Below, piece after piece: positions 54,957 through 63,614 of a DNA stretch of 64,000 bases. A program made the position numbers and the translations under genes. Origin of the DNA: Sulfurovum sp. FS08-3 (GTDB taxonomy: Bacteria > Campylobacterota > Campylobacteria > Campylobacterales > Sulfurovaceae); contig JQIS01000058.1 of assembly GCA_000830175.1 (NCBI GenBank), forward strand, positions 1 to 64,000. The letters are read 5' to 3'. Positions within the stretch are counted from its first letter, which is position 1. Every line of letters starts with the position of its first letter. The notes beneath the pieces were generated by a model. It worked only from the letters and a program-made list of their open reading frames with translations. It was not told the DNA's origin and did not search any database.

Positions 54957-56210
54957 CTATTTTCCTATTGCCAAAAGATAGAGAATGTTGTTGCGTGTCT
55001 TCAAAAAGGCTTTGCACTCCTCATCGTAATAGGCTCCAATGCCGCTGCAACCGATACCTTTGATAGTGGCACGAAGATAGAGGATATGGGCGATAAAACC
55101 GCTTAGGATGGTGACTTTTTGGTATTTTTGGCTCTCATGGGAGGTAAAATAGAGCGTAAAGGCACTCTGACCGCCCAGATTTTGCTCCAGTGATAGATAG
55201 CGGGATTTTTGAGAGAAATCTCCACTAGCTACCAATACCCCGTTTTGATAGAGTCCCATCTCCATACCCTCAATGCGGTGAATCGTATAGAAAATATCAA
55301 TATCATGGGCATTGGCAAACGCTACAATGCCGTGCATTATCCACTCAAACGCCTCTTGGGTGATACTCTCCATTCTAAAGGCACGAATAGAGCGTCTTTG
55401 GACAATCGCCTCTCTAAGCACCTCCCTGTCAACACCCTCAAAAAAACGACAACTTATAGGATTATCGTGGTAGGTGGCACTTTGGGTGTAGGCTTGTTGG
55501 ATAAAGTCGTTGTTTTCAAGATAGTCGCTTCCTGCTACATAGGGGAGTTTTTGGGTGAGCTTCGTAACCATTTTGTCGCTAGGGGCGTGGGTGGAAAGTG
55601 AGAGGGTAAATAACTCATCGTTTCTAAACCCAAAGGCTTCATTGAGAGCCAATTTATCAAAATCAAAACCGATGGAGAAATCGTGTTGCACAAGCTCCAA
55701 ATAGGCACTAATAGCCCCCAATTGATGACCGCTATCGAGAAAAATATAGCGAATGGCACGGTTGCGGTACTTCCACGCACTGCGAAAATAGAGCGTCGAA
55801 ACCAAAAAGATAAGCCCCTTTTGTTGGGTTTGATGGGGGAAAGAGTACTCTACTCCATCTTTGTTGAGTTCGTGCAGCAACACAAGCGTAGCGCTTCGAG
55901 GCTCATAGTGATAGACACCATCAAGTAGCCCTTTGATAGAGCGTATTTGGATATAAATTTCACAAGGATACAACGCCCCCGCACTGGGTACACTACGCAA
56001 AAGATGGTTACCGCTAGGATACTCTTTGGAGTAGGTGATAGCCCCAATGAGATGGAGTTCATCAAGCTCCTCGTACTCCTCGATACTAAAGCGAGGGTAG
56101 AAGTGGGGGTAGCATTTGAAGGCATTTGGCTGGGTTTGCCAATCCAAAAAAAAGGAGTTTTTGCGAACCGATAGGTAGGAGTGGTCGGTGGCGTGGTGAA
56201 AGTGCGGCAT
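54957..56210 (-). CDS. SagB-type nitroreductase-like oxidoreductase
   Basis: The 417-residue protein contains two nitroreductase-like flavin domains. The N-terminal one holds LRSVPSAGALYPCEIYIQIR and HYEPRSATLVLLHE; the C-terminal one holds RRSIRAFRMESITQEAFEWI and IGCSGIGAYYDEECKAFL. SagB/ThcOx relatives oxidise azolines in peptide natural-product clusters. No cyclodehydratase or precursor gene is nearby, so a general redox role is also possible. It is eight bases upstream of the 98-residue gene's stop and close to fetB. Confidence 0.85.
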   Translation of the reverse strand: MPHFHHATDHSYLSVRKNSFFLDWQTQPNAFKCYPHFYPRFSIEEYEELDELHLIGAITYSKEYPSGNHLLRSVPSAGALYPCEIYIQIRSIKGLLDGVYHYEPRSATLVLLHELNKDGVEYSFPHQTQQKGLIFLVSTLYFRSAWKYRNRAIRYIFLDSGHQLGAISAYLELVQHDFSIGFDFDKLALNEAFGFRNDELFTLSLSTHAPSDKMVTKLTQKLPYVAGSDYLENNDFIQQAYTQSATYHDNPISCRFFEGVDREVLREAIVQRRSIRAFRMESITQEAFEWIMHGIVAFANAHDIDIFYTIHRIEGMEMGLYQNGVLVASGDFSQKSRYLSLEQNLGGQSAFTLYFTSHESQKYQKVTILSGFIAHILYLRATIKGIGCSGIGAYYDEECKAFLKTRNNILYLLAIGK

Positions 56211-56218
56211 TGTCTCTC

Positions 56219-56515
56219 CTAAGGTCTATATTTTTTGGTCAATCGGGCATAATCGTAAAAATCACTCAGCATCAAAAAGCGTATCTGCCTATCTTCAAAC
56301 TTTTGCACCAACGGTTCAAATCCCTCAAGGTAGAGCGATACATCGTGGGCGAACTCTTGAGGAAAATCAAGCTTTTGGGATTGGAGACCGCTAAAACACT
56401 CCAAAAATTCAAAAAAGAGCCTATCGACTAGCTCCAACTGCTCTTGGCTAGACTCCACCAAAAACCCCCTAAGCCCCTCAAAAGCTTGACATATTGCAAC
56501 CAAACAGGGTTTCAT
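56219..56515 (-). CDS. Small hypothetical protein upstream of the SagB-type gene
   Basis: This 98-residue, mostly alpha-helical, acidic protein reads LVESSQEQLELVDRLFFEFL and ends MLSDFYDYARLTKKYRP. It lies eight bases before the SagB-type gene in the same direction, so it is likely co-transcribed with it. No family is recognised and no signal peptide is seen. Confidence 0.6.
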   Translation of the reverse strand: MKPCLVAICQAFEGLRGFLVESSQEQLELVDRLFFEFLECFSGLQSQKLDFPQEFAHDVSLYLEGFEPLVQKFEDRQIRFLMLSDFYDYARLTKKYRP

Positions 56516-56792
56516 ACCTATCCTTTATTTGAACCTATGCAAGAAATATACCCAAAGAGGCTTAAGTTTTGTTGTGCAAGATTTTACTCGTTTCACCTCT
56601 CCCGAGAGTGTGAAGCAATAAACCCTTCGACTAGATTCAGAGTGAACGTAAAACCGTTCATGCTGAGCTTGTCGAAGCACTTTTTAATAGTTATTTCACA
56701 ATCACTCTTCAATGGGAGTGAGTAAGCGTAAAACCGTTCGTGCTGATAGCAGTTATTTCACAATCACTCTTCAATGGGAGCGAGCAATGGGG
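56516..56792. other. Repeat-filled gap before the HEPN gene
   Basis: This interval contains no gene. It holds a REP-like unit (56587-56615) and an inverted hairpin cttcgactagattcag...ctgagcttgtcgaag (about 56626-56677), whose right arm resembles a repeat common in many bacteria. It also holds a direct repeat of agttatttcacaatcactct followed by tcaatgggag, at 56690-56719 and 56749-56780. Confidence 0.65.
56587..56790. repeat. REP-like unit, CTTCGAC hairpin and 31-bp direct repeats
   Basis: At 56587 lies ctcgtttcacctctcccgag. The segment aaaccgttc(a/g)tgctgagctt recurs in part at 56653 and 56731. The stretch agttatttcacaatcactct plus tcaatggga is duplicated with a 59-base offset. These nested repeats mark the 3' edge of the restriction operon. 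Confidence 0.65.
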
Positions 56793-57878
56793 TTACGATA
56801 ATCTTTCCCAATATTCTTTAACTATTTCTTTTATTTGAATCTCATCTTCGCTTGTTAAATTATAGTCAATCTCTAACCCATCATTACCATAAGCTATAAT
56901 GTCATTTTGTAAATCTTCCAAACTTTCATACTCAGACAAGATATCATCTCCAAAATCTTTTGTGATGATTAGTTTTCCTTCTTCAAAAGTTGAATTTTCA
57001 AATATATCTTTTATCACTGATTCTATAATTTTCAAAGTAGTTTTTTGCTTTAGTTCATTTTGTTCATTATTCCAAAAATCATTTATAAGAGTTAATAAAC
57101 TTTTGTCAAACTCAGTATCATTCATAATTTTTTCAAAATTACTAATCTCGCCTTCAGATAAACTATGAATATGCATAATAGAATTTCTAATATTATCAAG
57201 CTGTGAAAATTGTTTTTCTACTGAAGCTAAAAAACCCAAATGTCTATCTTCATTTATCTTTTTTCGTAATTTTGATTTAAACTCTTCAAAACTATTTATT
57301 TGAGAATCTTGCAATAATTTAGTGATATCATTAGCATTTAAGGGTTCAATATCTAAAAATGATTTGTAATCTTTAAAGAGGATATAAAATAAACCATTTT
57401 CATAGTTCTTTTTTATTTTTTCTGCAGTTAAGTCTTCTGCGACTTTTATTCCAAATTCTTTAAATAAATCACTTGTTATTCTTCTATCATCATAATTTAA
57501 AATATAGTTTAAAACATTTCTCATTTCCATTTCAACTATGGTAATTTTTTCATAATATTCTAATGACATTTTTTGAAAAATAGTATCATTTGTTTTAACA
57601 ATATTTATTACACCTTCAATTCTTTCAACACTTTGCAAAAAAGTTATTACTATATCTTTAAGCTCAATATCTCTTGTTGGAAGTTCTGGAAGTTCAAAAG
57701 TCAGTACTGTCACAAAAGTATCATTTGGTAAAAGAATAATAGATAAAATTTCAAAATAATCTTTCATCTTTTCTTCATCAATATCATACACTTCACCTAT
57801 TTGGTTATAAAGTATAGTTGCTAATTGTCTTGTAGAGATTGTTTTTTCATGGTTTATTTGTATTTTTATAGTTGCCAT
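56793..57878 (-). CDS. HEPN-like protein in the restriction operon
   Basis: This 361-residue protein has a beta-rich N-terminal third (LTFELPELPTRDIELKDIVI). A helical region carries LDNIRNSIMHIHSLSEGE near residues 229-246, an R-x4-H motif (RNSIMH) in the position expected for a HEPN ribonuclease. An acidic C-terminus follows. HEPN proteins cut RNA and often act as guard toxins of restriction systems. Its ATG overlaps the hsdS stop by one base, so it is the third gene of a coupled operon. HEPN assignment rests on one motif and context. Confidence 0.65.
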   Translation of the reverse strand: MATIKIQINHEKTISTRQLATILYNQIGEVYDIDEEKMKDYFEILSIILLPNDTFVTVLTFELPELPTRDIELKDIVITFLQSVERIEGVINIVKTNDTIFQKMSLEYYEKITIVEMEMRNVLNYILNYDDRRITSDLFKEFGIKVAEDLTAEKIKKNYENGLFYILFKDYKSFLDIEPLNANDITKLLQDSQINSFEEFKSKLRKKINEDRHLGFLASVEKQFSQLDNIRNSIMHIHSLSEGEISNFEKIMNDTEFDKSLLTLINDFWNNEQNELKQKTTLKIIESVIKDIFENSTFEEGKLIITKDFGDDILSEYESLEDLQNDIIAYGNDGLEIDYNLTSEDEIQIKEIVKEYWERLS

Positions 57879-59263
57879 CAGTTACCCAATATTAGTTTTT
57901 CTACTTCAATTTTCGCATCTTCTAAAGCTTTTTTAGCTTCTCTTTGAAGTTGTTTCGCTTTATCTCTTATGGCTTGAATATAATCTGCTATTTCATTTTG
58001 TTTTTCTATTAGTGGGAGTGGGATTTTTAATGACTTATATTCTTCGGAATTTATATTAGACTGAACTGCAGGTCTTTCAATGGCACTTACCCAATATCTG
58101 TAAATACTAGAATTACAATAAAAAAACAAATAATCAGGATTTATTTTTTCTTTATTTAAAACAAATCTAATCAAATAACCTGCAAAAATTGATTTTTTGT
58201 CCATATTTTTATGGATATAGCACTTACCAACAGAGCCACTTCTAGCAAATAGAATATCATTGTAATTTAATAGATATTGTTCCTCTATTTTTGATACTGT
58301 TCTCCAATCACCATCTTTTAATAAACCTAATTCATCAATATCCGTTATCCTAATATATCTTATATCATTTTCAGATTTTGGAATTTGTGCAGTTTCATTA
58401 GCTCCATATTGAGAATTACCAATAATTATATCTTTTAATTCCACTAAAGGGAAAGACCAAGTTAAATTTTCTAAGTTATTCATTTTTATTTTATAATCTG
58501 GATCAAACCTCCATCCACTTATTTCACTAAAATTAACTTCAAAAATTCTTTTTTCGAGAGCTTTATCAACTTCAGGTAAAGTTATCCCTAATTCATCTAA
58601 AAGATAGCTATCTATACTTTCAAGTAACTTTTTTGCTTCTTGTTCTTTTTGTTGTTTTTTAAGATAAGTATTGTCCATAATTCTAATAATAGTTTGTTGC
58701 TTTTCAAAAGATAAAATTGGAACATCAATGTTAGCAATAATATCTTTTGTTAAAGCAGGGATTCCAGCACCACCAACATTTTTTAGGATTTCATTAAAAC
58801 CTATTTTTGATGATATGTAATATCTAAAGAATTTTGGAATAATTTTTTCACTATCTAATCTTATAATTCCTAAATTATTATCAATTGTAACAATTTCATT
58901 AGAATCAAAAAAGGCAAATTTATTAGTAAAAATAGTTTGACCCCTAAAAGGAGTGATGATATCTCCTTTTTTAAGTATTTTTCTATCATTCATGTCATTT
59001 GTATATGTTACATCATCAAAATCAATATTTCCAAATAAGTCCAAATTTTTAACTTTTAAAACTTTTATTGCCTGTTGTTCTTGTGTTCCTTGAACTTGTC
59101 CTTGAAAAACATCATTTAGTAAATTTGAAAGTTTGACTGTATTAAAACTATATTTATGTTTTAATTTGTAATAAACTGGGTCAATTCTACCCTCAATATC
59201 TGATAAGTTGATTAAAAATATTTTCTCATTATCAACTTCACTACTAAGTTCAAACTTATTCAT
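57878..59263 (-). CDS. hsdS: Type I-like restriction specificity subunit (HsdS)
   Basis: This 461-residue protein has two target-recognition domains, each followed by a helical spacer. The first half ends VPILSFEKQQTIIRIMDNTY-KKQQKEQEAKKLLES; the second ends IPLPLIEKQNEIADYIQAIR-KAKQLQREAKKAL. These are the conserved TRD boundary and coiled-coil regions of HsdS. It directs sequence recognition of the partner methylase. The start overlaps the methylase stop codon (ATGA). The TRDs are AT-rich, as expected for rapidly exchanged parts. Confidence 0.93.
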   Translation of the reverse strand: MNKFELSSEVDNEKIFLINLSDIEGRIDPVYYKLKHKYSFNTVKLSNLLNDVFQGQVQGTQEQQAIKVLKVKNLDLFGNIDFDDVTYTNDMNDRKILKKGDIITPFRGQTIFTNKFAFFDSNEIVTIDNNLGIIRLDSEKIIPKFFRYYISSKIGFNEILKNVGGAGIPALTKDIIANIDVPILSFEKQQTIIRIMDNTYLKKQQKEQEAKKLLESIDSYLLDELGITLPEVDKALEKRIFEVNFSEISGWRFDPDYKIKMNNLENLTWSFPLVELKDIIIGNSQYGANETAQIPKSENDIRYIRITDIDELGLLKDGDWRTVSKIEEQYLLNYNDILFARSGSVGKCYIHKNMDKKSIFAGYLIRFVLNKEKINPDYLFFYCNSSIYRYWVSAIERPAVQSNINSEEYKSLKIPLPLIEKQNEIADYIQAIRDKAKQLQREAKKALEDAKIEVEKLILGN

Positions 59264-61449
59264 ATGGTTTCACTTTTGATTATATGATTGATAAATCTAG
59301 TTAACTCTTTTTCTATCACTTCAAGTTCGTTATTGCCTGTTGCTCTTCCTGTAGCATCAAATCCTATATCTTCAGCTATAGCCATAAATATAGGGTAGTC
59401 TTTTAGTTTTGATTGTTTTGTTTTTAGGTATATCTCTTCTAGTTCATCTTTTAGATTATTTATTTTGCTTGTGTATTTTTCACTTAAAGCATTTTTGAAC
59501 TCTTTAAACTCTTCACTTTTTTTATCACCAGCAAAAGTTTTTAACTCTGCTTTCTTCTCATCTTCTATTTTTTGTATTTGCTTTAAATAATTATGTGCTA
59601 CTTTTATATCATCTTGGATAGATTTTTTCTGATTTTTAATAGCTTCTGTAGTTTTCTCACTCCATTTTCTAAGAAACAGTACACTACTTTTTACTCCTGC
59701 TCCAGTATGTGAAAATGCAGTTTGAGGCATAGAGACAACGGCTACTATTCTAAACCACTCTTCTATATTGTCTCTTACATATTGCATTGAGCTATTTGTA
59801 AGTATTCCATCAGGAATAACTATAGCCAAAAATCCACCATCAACCAAAAAATTATAATCTTGCTCTATAAAAAGTACTTCTGTACTTTGATTTGCTCTCT
59901 CACTTGAAGCACTATTTTTTGTATCTAGCCAACTGACATCTTTGTTTCCTAAACTATATTGGTGTAAATATGCTGATTCTGTTTGTTTAATTGTTGAACC
60001 AAAAGGCGGGTTTGTGATGATAAAATCAAAAGTTCCATATTCAAAACCTTTATTTCCACTTTTTTCAATCATCACTTCACTTTTAAGAAGTCCATCACTT
60101 GATATAACATTTGTATGTCCATCATCATGGATAATCATATTCATTTTAGCGGTTCTACTTATTTGTTCGTTTATCTCTATACCAAAAAGTTTTTTCTCTG
60201 CAAAATCATGCCAATGTTTGTGATGCTCTACGGTACCATCGCTATAATATTCATCAGCTTCTTTTCGTACCTTATCAAGTGCATAAAGTAAAAAACCACC
60301 ACTTCCACAACTGGTATCTAAAACTTTTGATTCATGTGTAATAGGTAAGCAACTAACGATAAATTTTACAATATTTCTTGGTGTAAAAAATTGTCCAAAA
60401 TCTCCTCTAAAATATGACCCCATAAAGGTTTCAAAAGCTTTACCTTTACTGTCTAAATCTGTAGCACTTAAGTTTATATCTTCAAGGTAACTTACTACCG
60501 TTTTTACTTTTTTGGCATCTAGTCTAATATCATCTTTAAATACTTCTGGGTCTTTCTTTTTCCCTTCTGCATAAAGAGCAACAACTCTATCAAAAAGCTC
60601 TATAGTTATTTTATTTTCTATCTCTTTTTTCTCGTCATCTGTTGCATTTTTTGGTACTGGTAAGCTGAATAATTGGAAATCATAAGGTTCACCTTTTTTT
60701 CTTGGTTTTCGCTCATCCCAAATCTTACAAAAGATAAGTTTATCAAGTTCGTCAAATGCTGAACTAGGATTTAGCTCACCTCCTGCCCAAAGAGCATTGT
60801 GTGCTTGTTTAAATCTTTTTGTAAGTTCACTCTCTTGTATAGTTTCTAGGTCAAAGAAGTTTTGTTTTGTTTCATCACTTAGAACCGTATCTGTTGATAT
60901 TCTTCCGCCTTTAGCATATTTGTATTTTTGAACTTCTGTTTTTCCATATCTTGGTATGTCTGGTATGGTTTGTTTTACACTACTATCTTTATCAATTTTG
61001 AAAGCTTTTTCAATACTTGACACAACCCAAATATATTGTATAGTTCCAGCTAGTGCATAAGCATAACTTGCAGCTTGTTCTATGGCTTGATTGAACTCTT
61101 GATCTGATACATCTTCATGTTTACATTCTACTACAATATGTGGTTTTGTATGTTCTACATCATGGTAAACTATAATATCCGCTTCTTTAGAAGATGAAGC
61201 CATTTTGACAGTTTGAAACATTGATATATTTTCTTTTGGATAGCCATAATTTAGAATAAGTTTTAAATATGCTTCTGCTTGAACTATCTCTTCAGGATTT
61301 GTAAAATTTCTTTTTTTGTTGTTTTGATGAATGTAAGTTATATATTTATAATCTTCGTCAAATGATATTAAATTTTTTTCTATGCCAAGATGTATTAGAT
61401 CACTGTTTTTCATGTATTCCCTTATCTCTTTTGATGTAAATTTACCCAA
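59260..61449 (-). CDS. Fused nuclease-like/N6-adenine methyltransferase (HsdM-like with HSDR_N domain)
   Basis: The protein has 729 residues. The N-terminal HSDR_N-type region (about 30-170) has ADIIVYHDVEHTKPHIVVEC followed by K, a PD-(D/E)xK pattern with Asp91, Glu108 and Lys110. A helical domain and an N6-MTase domain follow: motif I VLDTSCGSGGFLLYALDKV, motif IV IITNPPFGS, and FFTPRNIVKFIVSCL before them. A coiled coil forms the C-terminus. No helicase/HsdR gene with Walker motifs follows. The arrangement resembles type IIB or other fused R-M enzymes that use a separate S subunit. Confidence 0.88.
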   Translation of the reverse strand: MGKFTSKEIREYMKNSDLIHLGIEKNLISFDEDYKYITYIHQNNKKRNFTNPEEIVQAEAYLKLILNYGYPKENISMFQTVKMASSSKEADIIVYHDVEHTKPHIVVECKHEDVSDQEFNQAIEQAASYAYALAGTIQYIWVVSSIEKAFKIDKDSSVKQTIPDIPRYGKTEVQKYKYAKGGRISTDTVLSDETKQNFFDLETIQESELTKRFKQAHNALWAGGELNPSSAFDELDKLIFCKIWDERKPRKKGEPYDFQLFSLPVPKNATDDEKKEIENKITIELFDRVVALYAEGKKKDPEVFKDDIRLDAKKVKTVVSYLEDINLSATDLDSKGKAFETFMGSYFRGDFGQFFTPRNIVKFIVSCLPITHESKVLDTSCGSGGFLLYALDKVRKEADEYYSDGTVEHHKHWHDFAEKKLFGIEINEQISRTAKMNMIIHDDGHTNVISSDGLLKSEVMIEKSGNKGFEYGTFDFIITNPPFGSTIKQTESAYLHQYSLGNKDVSWLDTKNSASSERANQSTEVLFIEQDYNFLVDGGFLAIVIPDGILTNSSMQYVRDNIEEWFRIVAVVSMPQTAFSHTGAGVKSSVLFLRKWSEKTTEAIKNQKKSIQDDIKVAHNYLKQIQKIEDEKKAELKTFAGDKKSEEFKEFKNALSEKYTSKINNLKDELEEIYLKTKQSKLKDYPIFMAIAEDIGFDATGRATGNNELEVIEKELTRFINHIIKSETI

Positions 61450-61535
61450 AATTAAATTATATTTGTGATGTGTAGCTAAGTCTTCTTATTTTACCTTTTT
61501 CTTCATATAGAACCATTGAATTAAAAAGATTTTAC

Positions 61536-61854
61536 CTCGTTTCACCTCTTCTCGTTTCACCTCTCCTGAGGCGGAACGCATACATAAGCCAATCCATACT
61601 AGAATATCCAAACATCCCCTCCCCTCTATGGTACTTACTCAAAAACGAATAAACCAATCCATACTAAAATATCCAAATGAAATGAGAAGAACAAGATATA
61701 AAATAGTTGAATTAACACATCCACATTTTGTTACTTGTACAGTGCTTCATTGGTTGCCGATATTTAGAAGAAAAAGGTTTGGTGGAAGTGGAGAGGTTTT
61801 GGTAGGGTGTTTTAGTTTTTGTATGCATTTTGCTTTGGGAGAGGTGGAATGAGA
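61536..61854. repeat. REP-like repeats surrounding the RAYT remnant
   Basis: Copies lie at 61536-61550 (short) and 61551-61578, both reading ctcgtttcacctct. An inverted copy at 61828-61854 reads tttgggagaggtggaatgag. The fragment ccaatccatactaraatatcc occurs directly repeated at 61588 and 61654. Inverted REPs on both sides of a transposase gene are typical of a RAYT-REP (REPtron) arrangement. Confidence 0.6.
61682..61852 (+). pseudogene. Fragment of a REP-associated tyrosine transposase (RAYT / Y1 type)
   Basis: A 57-codon frame begins MRRTRYKIVELTHPHFVTCT then VLHWLPIFRRK, the characteristic N-terminus of RAYT/IS200-like Y1 transposases (YKIvE...HFVTCTV..WLPiF). After about 35 residues the similarity ends and the frame runs into a repeat. 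The HxH and tyrosine catalytic motifs further on are absent. It is inactive debris, possibly the source of the REP-like units nearby. Confidence 0.7.
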
Positions 61855-61915
61855 AGGAAACTGATACCTTTGATGGCACTATGCGTAACACAAGAGTAAA
61901 AATAATCTATTCCAA

Positions 61916-62305
61916 ATGTCAATTTTCCAGAATTGTTACTCGGATTCTATTTGTGAAATTTTGGAGATACTCAAAAAGAGTGGCTTTGCAAGTGAAAATA
62001 TCGCTTTTGGAATGGGCGGAGCGTTGCTTCAAAAGCCCAACCGTGATACGCTCTCCTTTGCCATGAAAACTTCGGCGATTTGCATCGATGGAAGATGGAG
62101 AGATGTCTTCAAAGATCCCATTACCGATAGTGGCAAACGCTCCAAAAAGGGAAGATTGGCGGTGACTCACAAGCTTCAAACCCTACGCCTCGAAGATTTG
62201 GGCGATAGCGAAAATCTCCTCAAACCCATCTATCGAAACGGAGAGCTTTTAAAAGAGATAGATTTTGATAGCGTAAGAAAAAACAGTCAAACGATACCCA
62301 CATGA
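61916..62305 (+). pseudogene. nadV: C-terminal fragment of nicotinamide phosphoribosyltransferase (NadV/NAMPT)
   Basis: The 129-residue frame has NIAFGMGGALLQKPNRDTLS, FAMKTSAICIDGRWRDVFKD and PITDSGKRSKKGRL. These are the conserved C-terminal motifs of NAMPT-type enzymes that make NMN from nicotinamide and PRPP. Family proteins are about 460-490 residues, so the first roughly 350 residues are missing. Upstream is the RAYT/REP cluster. The GC-richer composition resembles the core genome, so this looks like a host gene cut by a rearrangement. Confidence 0.85.
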
Positions 62306-62330
62306 AGCAAAATTGGTTCAATTTAAAACT

Positions 62331-62428
62331 GATGTTACGCACTTTTATCGGAAGTGGGACTTTGGTCCGAAATGCCATTGCATCTGCATATTTTACAAAT
62401 AGAGTGCAGGTGCGTAAGGTCAGTTAAA
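62331..62428. repeat. TTACGCAC-family repeat, copy 3
   Basis: This is a 98-base unit from gatgttacgcacttttatcg to ggtgcgtaaggtcagtt. It has inverted ends (ttacgcac / gtgcgtaa) and a near-identical left half to the copy at 5228. It follows the NAMPT remnant and contains no gene. Confidence 0.65.
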
Positions 62429-62517
62429 ATTTGAAAGGGAAATACTTACGTTGCCCAAAAACTTTATTGCAACTCTTTAAGCTTTTGATTTGTTGCAATC
62501 CATACACCTATTTTTTC

Positions 62518-62775
62518 TTATTTATAATGATACCGACACTGTGCAATAAGCAGTGCATCGTTAGTTAATTTGTAAACCAATCGATGCTCCATGGTAATAC
62601 GCCTTGACCAATATCCTAGCCAGTTATATTTGAGTGGTTCAGGCTCTCCAACTCCATCAAAAGGGTCTCGTTGGATAGCTTTAAGAAGAGTATTTATTTT
62701 TTTGAGAACTTTTTTATCGTGCTGTTGCCAATAGAGATAATCTTCCCACGCATCATCTGCAAAACAAAGCTTCAT
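62518..62775 (-). CDS. yoeB: YoeB-family mRNA-cleaving toxin
   Basis: This 85-residue protein has the full YoeB pattern: AWEDYLYWQQHDKKVLKKIN, LLKAIQRDPFDGVGEPEPLK, and YWSRRITMEHRLVYKL (Glu and Arg of the active site). It ends with a RYHYK tail carrying the catalytic His. It cleaves ribosome-bound mRNA when free of antitoxin. It lies 86 bases downstream of yefM on the same strand, whereas most yefM-yoeB pairs overlap or nearly so. Confidence 0.93.
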   Translation of the reverse strand: MKLCFADDAWEDYLYWQQHDKKVLKKINTLLKAIQRDPFDGVGEPEPLKYNWLGYWSRRITMEHRLVYKLTNDALLIAQCRYHYK

Positions 62776-62861
62776 TTGCAGGTCTCCTTTTCACAAAACA
62801 AAGCTATATAAAAATTCCTCTAGAAAACATCGCCCTTGGCAAGAGAAGCAATATAATTGTT

Positions 62862-63116
62862 TCATGACAAAACAAGCTCCCTCTCTTTGCCTTCGCCATC
62901 TTCCAATTGAGCAATAGCACGATTAAGCCGTTTTGCATTCGCTTCATTTTGCATAAGATAAGCCGTCTCTTCCATTGCACGGAAATCTTTAAGCGACACA
63001 ATAACAACGGCTTCCTTATTTTGTCGTGTAACGATAATAGGTGTTGAATCCTCAACAACTTTATCAAAAGTTGCAGCTAAATGTTGTCTTGTTTGCGAGA
63101 AGTTTATTGTTTTCAT
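62862..63116 (-). CDS. yefM: YefM/Phd-family antitoxin
   Basis: The 84-residue protein starts at ATG 63116, which has AAGGAG five bases upstream. It carries the Phd/YefM DNA-binding fold (INFSQTRQHLAATFDKVVED then STPIIVTRQNKEAVVIVSLK) and an acidic C-terminus that would wrap the toxin. It would repress its own promoter and neutralise YoeB. Confidence 0.92.
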   Translation of the reverse strand: MKTINFSQTRQHLAATFDKVVEDSTPIIVTRQNKEAVVIVSLKDFRAMEETAYLMQNEANAKRLNRAIAQLEDGEGKERELVLS

Positions 63117-63265
63117 AAAAGCTCCTTGTTGGTATATGTACATATTTTAGTACATATTTAATTAAACAAAGTTAAACAGCACACAATGGAGCTAATTGAC
63201 AACTATTTTAGGATTTTAACTATTTTTATGATTTAAGATTGATAGGTAAGAAAGTGATGTATTTT

Positions 63266-63342
<77 letters not shown>

Positions 63343-63379
63343 ACAGGAAAATTGTAGAGGATTGTTTTAAGAATCCGTG

Positions 63380-63454
63380 TGGATGGGGTAGAGGGATTCG
63401 AACCCCCGAATGTTGGTACCAAAAACCAATGCCTTACCGCTTGGCGATACCCCA
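63380..63454 (-). tRNA. tRNA-Gln (TTG)
   Basis: The minus strand gives a 75-base cloverleaf with encoded CCA. The anticodon loop TTTTGGT has TTG at positions 34-36. The T-arm is GGTTCGAATCC. It lies 37 bases upstream of the tRNA-fMet gene in the same direction, so the two are probably co-transcribed. Charging would be by the GlnRS encoded at 44684-46939. Confidence 0.92.
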
Positions 63455-63614
63455 ATTGTGAATGGGTGGACGGAATTATAGCCAAAAGGTTCGCTATTGT
63501 CAAGTATTTTCATTAAAAGTAAAAAAAATTGCAAAAAGTCTTCTTTAGTATAGGAGTGGGTATAATATGATAGATTTTTTAAATTGGATATATTATACAC
63601 TAAAAGGTACAAAA

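Noticed and set aside
49814-61449. Integrated prophage or plasmid
   Set aside because: No integrase, capsid, portal, terminase, replication or conjugation genes are seen; the region is a patchwork of defence genes and core genes.
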